From assembly GCA_965153355.1 (NCBI GenBank), contig OZ231127.1:15686001-15750000 (forward strand): DNA of 64,000 nt, in the 5' to 3' direction. How positions within the stretch are numbered: position 1 is the first letter of the stretch; each line of letters begins with the position of its first letter. Below the pieces are notes generated by a model that was not told where the DNA came from, made no database searches, and saw only the letters and a list, made by a program, of their open reading frames with translations. The stretch comes from Flaccisagitta enflata (taxonomy: Eukaryota > Chaetognatha > Sagittoidea > Aphragmophora). Shown here in pieces: positions 56,336 through 64,000 of this stretch. The position numbers were made by a program, and so were the translations under genes.

Positions 56336-57150
56336 TCAAGGTATGGATTCAGAGCAGTGCACAGGTTCCAAGTGCGTCCAAGTTGCATCGCTTTATCATG
56401 ATATATGACTAACTGGATGAAAGAAGCCACCAAATAATCAATCAATCAATTAATCAATCAATCAATCAAACAAAGCAATGAAATAGCAAAACCAACAGAG
56501 AGGATCACGGATTAACGCATTTACAATGAGAAAAGAACAGAAAAAATATCAACGATATTCCGCAATGTAGATACCTTTTTGATGAGGAATGATGCGGGCA
56601 TCACTACTATTCATAGCAATAACAACGCAAAAAGTCATTTTTGTTAGGACTTTTCTCAATTCATCCCCTTGTTTTAACACCCTACAACGGAATTCAACTA
56701 CATTTTTTCTCTCCCCTCCACACTGTAAAAGATATCAAAGAGAAAACTTTATGAAAAATCTCACATTTTTTTCTTGAAATCGGTGATTTTTAACCATTGG
56801 CGCTGATGGCGACAACACTCACAAGCTATTCATAGTCTAAAATGTGTTACTTAGACATCAGATTAAGACTCTTTGAACCACTTTTATGGAATAAGAATGA
56901 GATTGAGGATCTCAAAAGACAAAGTTGTCAAGTCTGCTTCGTCACCCCAAGGTACTGTAGGTAATTGTAGGTATTACCAGGTAGATGTAGTAAAAGAGGG
57001 GTGATTTAGGATCTTAGAGGGATGATTCAGGTTTCTTAGACCTGATTTCCGCCAAACAAGGTCAACAAACCTTAGTTCCATGGTATCTAGGGCAATATAG
57101 ATAATAAAGGTACTAAAAAGTGGGTATATTTTCCTACAATTACTTATTAC
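56336..57150. other. No gene recognised
   Basis: An (AATC)n tract lies at 56437-56468. GTAGGTAATTGTAGGTATTACC near 56955-56980 resembles the next repeat. No exon or RNA gene supported. Confidence 0.5.
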
Positions 57151-57330
57151 CTGCATCTTCCTGTTCAATACCTATAAATACCTTTTAATTACTATGTACT
57201 ACGTTAATTACCCATAATAACCTATGATTACATGATTATCTATAATGACCTAGAATTACCTCAAATAACCTAATGACCTTTATTCCCCTTTTGAATACCT
57301 ATAATCACCTTTCAATGCCTAAATATGACC
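57151..57330. repeat. Degenerate TACCTATAAT repeat
   Basis: About fifteen loosely conserved 10-13 bp units such as AATACCTATAA, ATTACCCATAATAACC, AATGACCTAGAATTACC. Confidence 0.7.
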
Positions 57331-57339
57331 AAAGAACCT

Positions 57340-57425
57340 GTATTTTGATTTGGTCAAACAACTGACTGGACTAATAGACTGACAGACTGACACAGCAAGT
57401 TCGAGTGTTGCATTTATTCAACTAA
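57340..57425 (-). mobile_element. Possible relic of a hairpin-(GTCY)n element
   Basis: GACTGGACTAATAGACTGAC with AGACTGACACAGC, then GTTGCATTTATTCAACTAAAAA, which could be a drifted hairpin end (GTTG..CAAC, then TAAAAA). No distal end is seen. Confidence 0.4.
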
Positions 57426-57464
57426 AAACACTGGATTAGGGCCTGAGAAGCCTTATGAGGACGT

Positions 57465-57720
57465 ACAGACAGATATACAGATGGATGGACATACAGACAA
57501 ACAGAAGGATATATATATGGAAATTCACTCCTGTGTCCTACAGGGCATCAGCCCTTTTAGACTGTTGCCCATGTCCTGCTTTTGGGCAACTTAAATCCTC
57601 CCTTACACCTCAAATCCTTACACCTTAAATCAGTCTACTCAGTCCAAAATCAGGCCTTCCAGACAAAATTTTTGCTCTGTTAGGCTTCATATCAGCCTTT
57701 CTAGATCTCCAATCATCATT
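57465..57720. mobile_element. Relative of the 46255-46540 module
   Basis: GACAGATATACAGATGGATGG tetranucleotide tract, AAATTCACTCCTGTGTCC, GGGCATCAGCCC, TGTTGCCCATGTCC, then a degenerate CCTTACACCTCAAATCC minisatellite. It follows the same order as 46430-46530, supporting a dispersed element with a four-base tract and a minisatellite. Confidence 0.6.
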
Positions 57721-57839
57721 TTTCTTAGGTTAGCGATAGATTAGATCTAGTCAGAGGAAAATCCCCAATTAAGGACCAGTGGATGAACTGAAAATGGGTT
57801 TTTAGGCAAAAAAGTTGAAACAATAGTCATTTTAAGCCA

Positions 57840-58745
57840 TTTTTATGGAGGGGTTAGACTATGAGAGCCTAAATATCGGCCTCAGTGTGAGCTAGATAGC
57901 TAAAAATTGGCATGTAGAGTTGTTAATATCACACAATTCATCATGTCAAATTTCATCTCCAAGGCTACTAAGGTTCAGAAGTAATGGTACTTTTTCTATT
58001 TTTATTGTTTTTTTTCCAAAGGTAATGGTAAATCTTTAAAAATTCATAACTCTGTTTTGATAAGGGTTTAATAGCTCAGATTTGACATGGAATTAAAAAA
58101 TAATGCTTATCACCATGTCACATTTTGGCAATCGGCCAAATGGTTTGGCCTAGGCATAGCTCTTTTCAAAATTTTGCATTTTTTGGAACAGTGGGTACCT
58201 AGACTTTAAATGACAATATCTCCGCTTCTATTTGAGTTTTAAGGCTCAAATTTTGTGGGCAACTCAAAAAATATCATATTATTCATCATGTAAAATTTCA
58301 GGTTGGTGGCATTTGTCGTTGAGGAGAAAAAATCATTTTTTTGTAGTTTTTGATTTTTTCTCAAAAAAATATGCTTAACTTTGAACATTCATATCTCCGC
58401 TTCTATATGAGCTGAGAGGCTAAGATTTGACATGCAAGTCGGTTTTTATCATACATTTGACCATGCAAAATCTTGTGGCATGAAGTTGAACCATTTAGCC
58501 TAGGGAAAGCCCTTTTCAAAATTTTGGCATTTTTTTGAGAAAAGGTACCTAGACTTTAAAATTCAATAACGCCGCTTCTACTCAACCGATTAAGCTGAAA
58601 TTTGGTATGTAACTAAAGAGATATCATATATTTCACCATGTAAAATTTTGTTGAGCCAACCTGAACGGTTTACCCGTTATGACGTTTTGAAGTGAAAAAA
58701 TGGCCTAAAAAGCAATATTTAGAAGGGGTGCTAAAAATTTTTTGA
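57840..58745. repeat. Ancient ~173 bp tandem repeat, five diverged units
   Basis: A recognisable start (AATATCTCCGCTTCTAT or variants) falls at 57876, 58051, 58221, 58396 and 58571, spacing 175, 170, 175 and 175. Each continues with GCT..GATTTGACATG, ATATCATA..CACCATGTAAAATTT, CCTAGG..AGCCCTTTTCAAAATTTT and GGTACCTAGACTTTAAA. Divergence is high but phase is kept. No open frame spans a unit. Confidence 0.82.
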
Positions 58746-59045
58746 AAAACTGATGGTTTGGCTGTCTTCAGCATGAAAAAATAGTCCCGTATGCAAATTT
58801 CTAGAGCTTGCTGAAAATTTTTGCACGCCATCCTTGATTTTGGCGCTAAGATCCCCGACTATTATCCTTTTCCCCCGGATATCATGGGAAGATCCTCCTA
58901 TCATTGGCCCAGTTTAAGTATACAATTCAATGGCTTTATTGAGCATCTGTTCCCATCCTCTCATTGGCTGATTGCAAAAGCCAAATTAGTCATGAATCTT
59001 ATTCTTTGCTCCCGATTTTTGCCTTAGGTCACCAATGGGAAAAAT

Positions 59046-59321
59046 AAGGCCTGGATATTTGTCACTCCCAGTCATGCGGGTGGGCAGGGCTAACCAGGCT
59101 GTGAATATTTGGGGTAGGAGCACACAAAACTATTAACGCTAAAAAGTAGAGTGTGACAGACGACCGATGGACGGACCGGATGGACTGACGATAGACTCGA
59201 TGGATGGACCGATGGACGAAGACGGATGGACCGACGGACGGACGGACGGACGGATCGACCGATGACCGACGGACCGACGGACACCAACCGGGTGTAGAGT
59301 CGCGTAGCACGCGACTAAAAA
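59046..59321 (-). mobile_element. Hairpin-(GTCY)n element in copy B
   Basis: TAAGGCCTGGATATTTGTC, CATGCGGGTGGGCAGGGC, a long GACGGACC/GATGGACC tract (59158-59283), CCGGGTGTAG and hairpin 59298-59316 (AGTCGCG, loop TAGCA, CGCGACT) then AAAAA. Same site as 27447-27700. Here the hairpin is intact while the copy A hairpin is damaged. Confidence 0.9.
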
Positions 59322-59757
59322 TTGTCATGATGCAATGAGTTAACCATGTGCATTTTCTCCTGAATTAGCAAAAACTGCATCTTGAAATTGCACATCAAAG
59401 TTTGTAATTGGCATACCTATAGACTGATCACAGTCTTTCCATGGCAAAAGGCGGCAATGAAATTTTTTTTTCCTCCATTGAAGTCAATGGAAGAATTCAA
59501 CTTTGAATAACTATAACATCGATATACATTGAAAAAATGCCATGCAATTTGGTAACAGCATCCCTTTCGAGCATGTCTCGGATGGGAACAAAAAAGATGA
59601 TAATATTTTTTTTTCTCCCTTTTTTTCGCGGTTTGACTTAAATTGGCTTCACTGTGCGCTGGCTCTGTGCTGCCTCGCTGAAACCTGGCCATTGTCTCAA
59701 TGTCCATTCTGGCTTAATGAGTTATATCAAGAAGTTGATAGGGCCCGAATTTTTTAT

Positions 59758-59881
59758 GCGGACGGGTGGGCAGGGGCAGAAATGCGCGTTTTCCCACTTT
59801 TTGACTCGATCATTACGGACCGACGGACGGACGGACCGACGGACAAAGCCTCTTATAGAGTTGCGTGTCCGCAACTAAAAA
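59758..59881 (-). mobile_element. Hairpin-(GTCY)n element, left-truncated
   Basis: Starts at GCGGACGGGTGGGCAGGGGC; the CAAGGCC end present in copy A (28107) is deleted. Tract, CCTCTTATAGAG and the hairpin 59859-59876 (AGTTGCG, loop TGTC, CGCAACT) are as in copy A. Confidence 0.9.
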
Positions 59882-60259
59882 TGCGTGTTTTTTTTTGGGG
59901 GGGGGGTGGGGATGAGGAAATTTTTGTGTGAAATAGTGGGACATTCCATTTTACTCCAAATGTCTCCTCAACCACTCTCTTTTCCTCTCTTCAATCATCC
60001 TACTGCTCTCGTTCTTCTCCACCTTTATTATTCTTCTCAACTTTTATACCTCCCATCCTTTCTTTTATTTTATCTCTCATCCTTATTTCCCTCCTTTTCG
60101 TTCTTTTTCTCCTTCCTCATCAATCAGCGGCATTTTTTCTGGTGTCTCTGCTTTTCCTCCTCCTCCTCTTCCTCCTGCTCCTCCTCTTCCTCCGTTCCTC
60201 ATGTCTCTTGGTAATTCGACGCGAAATAATTTTCCATGTGGCCGCCGCGCCGACGTCGC

Positions 60260-60520
60260 CAACAACAACATCAACACGTCAACCAGGCTTTCAAAGCGTC
60301 TGCGACAACAACATCAACGACAACATTACAACATCAACACGTCAACTAGGATTTCAAAGCATCTATGACGACAACATCATTAACAACATCAACACGTCAA
60401 CCAGGTTTTTAATGCATCGAGGACAACAACATCAATACCTCAACTAGGATTTCAAAGCATCTACGACAACAACATCAACAACTTAAACCAGGCTTTCAAA
60501 GCGTCTACAACAACAACAAC
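60260..60520. repeat. ~60 bp AACATCAACACGTCAAC array, copy B
   Basis: Four or five units with GTCAACCAGGCTTTCAAAGC or ACTAGGATTTCAAAGC, fewer than copy A (28875-29262). Confidence 0.83.
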
Positions 60521-60543
60521 AACAACATGAACATATCATCATA

Positions 60544-60633
60544 TGAGGTTTTCGCATTGGCAAAATTATCGAGATATTTCATAGGAAATATCTAGATAAT
60601 ATCTTGATGATACGCCCGATGCAAAAACCCCTA
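60544..60633. mobile_element. 90-bp MITE, TGAGGTTTTCGCATTGG ends
   Basis: TGAGGTTTTCGCATTGGC..ATTATCGAGATA and TATCTAGATAATATC..GCCCGATGCAAAAACCCCTA, with TA at 60542-60543 and 60634-60635; copy A has a single TA here (CATCATAAACATC near 29276-29288). It equals the outermost layer of 30621-32263 without the nested insertion. Confidence 0.9.
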
Positions 60634-60697
60634 TAAACATCAATGACGGGAACCTGATTCAGTATCAATTATCAACGACAACAACAAAAAGCAACAG

Positions 60698-60800
<103 letters not shown>

Positions 60801-61086
60801 GCTCCTGTCGTATTACCCCAATCACTCAAATTCTCAACCGACGTCGCTGCTCTCACCTCCACCGACGCTCTTGCCGCCCCCGCCGCCGCATCCGTCGCCG
60901 CTTCCGACTCCGCCGCCCGCTCGGTTGACGACGCCACAACCATCACCACCACCGCCATTTCAGTCTCCGCCGCCGCGCCGCCACCACTACTGCCGCCCTA
61001 CGCCACGTCCGCCGCCGCCACCACTTCCGCCACGAGCGGAGGTAACGCCAAGCATTCGATTTATTTCCTTATCTGATTGGAGAAAC

Positions 61087-61390
<304 letters not shown>

Positions 61391-61529
61391 GAAAGAAAAA
61401 GAAGAGAAAAAGTAAGAAAGAGGAACAGATAAAGAGAGAGTGAATCAGTTAATCCCTCGAGGCAGACGAGTGGCTTCTTCATCCACTTGTTCTTCTTGTT
61501 CGTCTCATCCTTTTTTCCGATTTCTCTGC

Positions 61530-61680
61530 CTTCCAGTCTTTAGTCTTTGTCTTCCAGTCTCTAGTCTCTGTCTTCCAGTCTCTAGTCTCTGTCTTCCAGT
61601 CTCTAGTCTCTGTCTTCCAGTCTCTAGTCTCTGTCTTCCAGTCTCTGGTCTCTATCTTCCAATCTCTAGTCTCTGTCTAC
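61530..61680. repeat. 21-bp tandem repeat, copy B
   Basis: About seven TCTTCCAGTCTCTAGTCTCT-type units, two more than copy A, with two units carrying substitutions (CTGGTCTCTA, CCAATCTC). Confidence 0.88.
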
Positions 61681-63029
61681 CGGTCAATTTCTCCCATACT
61701 CTAGTCTATCGCTTCTTTGTTCTTCCCAACAACACCCTATCGGTTTTAAATTATCGCTTACTTAATTCTATCGCTTTCTTGTTCCACACGAATGATCTTA
61801 TCTTCGACTTCCCTAATTTTCCCATACTCAATTCGATCTCTCCAATACTCTCTCCAACACGATTCTATCTGTTTCAAATTATCCCATTTACAAAAATTGT
61901 AAAATTTGCAGTAAACGGTTTAGAGTTGTACTTGTTTGTTTGGGGAAAATGGACAAAAGAAAAATCCAGATGAAAAATGCGTCATTCGTTTTCAATTCGC
62001 GTGGTTCCTAGCAACTCTTTGTCTCCATTCCAGTAATTTCCTTTTTTTCTTATATAGTCTTTTTTTTTTTTCGTTTAAAAAAATCCATCCAATCAAGTCC
62101 AATGTAATTTCTTGTAATCCTACTACTAACAGCATTTGAATTACTCAGTGCTTGTTAAATTCTTTCGTTAAAAAAAGATACCTTCAAATCAAGTTCAATG
62201 TAATTTCTCCTATTCCTCCACTTGCTTTGTCTTGCTAATTGAGACTAGAGAGTAGAGACTTTCTTCGTTTGTACAAACTGCATTTGAATTACTCCTCTTT
62301 TTTTTTCTCTCTTGCTCTGCCTCCTTTTGACGTATAGTAGTACTCTTCTTGCATCTTTCAACCAATCTCTATCTGTTCTTCTGCTTCACCTCCTGTCCTC
62401 CCTCTGTGGCTTTGCCATAATGACGACGATGCCATACTTACTTTAAAACCTTCACACCGTACCACACCACACCATACCATACCATACACCGTCTCTTTCT
62501 TTCATCTCTCACCTCTCTCTCTTTCATACCGTCAGTTTCTTGAACCTTCTACCTTCTCCTTTCATTGATTTCTCTAGAGTTAAATTTGTTTTTGGTAGTG
62601 TGTCACGCGACTCTACCGGTCATTTTGTTCCTTCATGCATCAGTCAAACTGTGTGTCGGTCTGACTGTCTGTCTGTTCATTTATCTTTTCTTGTACTTCT
62701 GAAGATTCATCTTTACGGTCTGATTTTTCACGTTTGTAATCTTCTACGACGACGTAACTCTGAACTCTTAACTTTTAGAGATAATCAAATTCTGAAAGAA
62801 GTTCCTGAAAGATAATGTAAATGCATTTAATGATGAGTCATTCCCTGGTCTTTTTCACAAAAATTTGACCCTTTGATCATTTATGGAACTAGATGTCATC
62901 ATATCTTGATCGTATGAATGTCGAAACAACATTGCCCTTACAAAAGGAGGCCAGAATTCTTCAATTTACAAAGGATGAAAGCCTTGCAAACTTCCAATGC
63001 TCACAATTATCCTTTACTATCAACAAAAA

Positions 63030-63230
63030 CAAGGCCGGATACACGGCTACCTCAGTCGCGGGCGGGTGGGCAGGGGCAGTATTTAAGTAACTAAAGTATT
63101 TGGCAAGGAGCAGTGAGGCCAACGACCGCAAAAACATAAAAAAAGTAAAATGGGGACCGACCAACCGACCAACCGACCAACCGACGGACGGACGGACAAA
63201 GCGGGGTATAGAGTCGCGTAGCACGCGACT
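63030..63230 (-). mobile_element. Hairpin-(GTCY)n element with matching empty site
   Basis: CAAGGCCGGATACACGGC, GTCGCGGGCGGGTGGGCAGG, GAGCAGTGAGGCC, GTAAAATGGGGACC, GACCAACCGACC tract, AAAGCGGGGTATAG and hairpin 63212-63230 (AGTCGCG, loop TAGCA, CGCGACT). Flanked by A5 and A6; copy A has a single A9 run there (about 33534-33542). It inserted after the duplication. Confidence 0.95.
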
Positions 63231-63339
63231 AAAAAACGTTTCCTTACAAAAATATCAGCTTGACTGCATATCTCATTAGTAAAGAGTCGGACAAGCCTAT
63301 ACCGTTTCATTTACACAAAATATCTTACAAAAGTAACTA

Positions 63340-63934
63340 ACTATGGCAAAAAAAAAAAATTTGCAGAGATTTTCGAACAACCAAAAATAGTAGTAAATAT
63401 CAACCGATTTGAATAAAAATTTAGGCGTTACTAGGCCACATAATCATAAAGATGCTGTAAAAAATTCAAGGATTTACTCCAAATCGTTTGGCCACAATCA
63501 ACATTTTTGTAAAATATGTCAAGATTTCATTTGCCCATTATCTTTTTATACTTAGTGATATTTTCATTCCATAAAACCTTACAAAAAAAGCTTCGATGCT
63601 CATGAAATTTTTACTGTAGTTTGGAGACATACTCAGGAGGTAGCAGCTAAAAGATCATGCGGAAATTCAAAAAACTCTGGCTATAAGAGCATTTTTTCTT
63701 TTCCTTGTCATTTGAAAATGTGTTTTCCTTTCATTTTCATCAATTTCCAAAACTTCACTTTTTTTACTCAAATTGCTCTCTACCACAAAAGAATTGGAGG
63801 AATTCAATAATTTTTACACCCAACCATCTACACAATATACTTTAGCTTCAGTTCAATTTTTATGAAAATCGGATAATGTCAAGTATGGTTTTACATCGTT
63901 TTTGTTTTCCGCAGATTTTTTTTTTTGCCATAGT
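63340..63934. mobile_element. TA-flanked element, ACTATGGCAAAA ends, copy B only
   Basis: ACTATGGCAAAAAAAAAAAA and TTTTTTTTTTTGCCATAGT, TA at 63338-63339 and 63935-63936. Copy A reads GTAACAATCAAAGATTTCTAATG here, so the site is occupied only in copy B, although copy A is not a clean single-TA site. AT-rich, non-coding. Confidence 0.83.
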
Positions 63935-64000
63935 TACTAATGTACTGGCGCAAGTACTGGCACTAGCAATATTAATTAGAAAACCATATCTTTAGAGGCA

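Larger units (their letters stand above)
62716..64000. mobile_element. Long foldback element in copy B, left part
   Basis: CGGTCTGATTTTTCACG preceded by TA, matching 33224 onward. It carries two insertions absent from copy A (63030-63230 and 63340-63934). The right arm lies beyond the window. Confidence 0.82.

Noticed and set aside
63030-63230. Hairpin element interpreted as a poly(A)-tailed SINE
   Set aside because: A runs flank both ends and copy A shows the A run already existed at the target. No Pol III A/B boxes were recognised.

Overview
This looks like gene-poor, non-coding DNA from a eukaryotic nuclear genome, most likely an animal. The evidence is long di-, tri- and tetranucleotide microsatellites, several minisatellites and satellites, many TA-flanked inverted-repeat elements without a transposase, and one exon-like segment with GT-AG splice signals. 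I cannot name the species. There are no operons, ribosome binding sites, rRNA or convincing tRNA. Almost all open frames are translations of simple repeats.

Layout. 0-9 kb: end of a GGGCG-type inverted-repeat element, TTGTTCTG and CCATTRT minisatellites, small TA-flanked foldback elements, (GAAT)n, and a 62-67 bp satellite interrupted by a palindrome. 9-16 kb: (GA)n/(CT)n and (GAAT)n tracts followed by a cluster of nested inverted-repeat elements. 17-21 kb: (CT)n, (AAC)n, a degenerate alternating purine-pyrimidine repeat, a GGCCCAAAT minisatellite and long polypyrimidine tracts. 22-27 kb: sparse sequence with two hairpin elements, (GAT)n and (GA)n. 27.3-33.7 kb and 58.9-64 kb: two direct copies of one segment, each carrying insertions the other lacks. 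34-40 kb: foldback elements, a compound microsatellite and AT-rich sequence. 41.4-43.2 kb: the exon-like segment, whose 3' half plus splice donor recurs about 15 times, separated by (ACTC)n. 44-52 kb: a dense cluster of hairpin elements and TA-flanked elements nested in each other. 52-58 kb: (CT)n, a ~137 bp satellite and an ancient ~173 bp repeat.

The most frequent mobile unit, about 27 copies, is a short non-coding element. One end is TTTTTAG followed by a small hairpin and usually CTCTATAAGAGG. Next come a variable (GTCC/GTCG/GTTG)n tract and blocks rich in CTGCCC and CCCAC. The other end is CGTGTATCCGGCCTTG followed by a T run. Hairpin stems differ between copies but the changes on the two sides match, so pairing is preserved. 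Two filled/empty site pairs in the duplicated segment place insertion inside A/T homopolymer runs. The layout recalls mini-me, DINE-1 and Helentron-associated elements and bivalve pearl elements; that assignment is an inference.

A second theme is that several TA-flanked palindromic families with unrelated ends share one internal block containing CCAGATTGG and TCAAATGAAAGA. No transposase, reverse transcriptase or Rep/helicase frame is visible, so all mobile elements here appear non-autonomous. Repeat boundaries were read by eye and may be off by a few bases.
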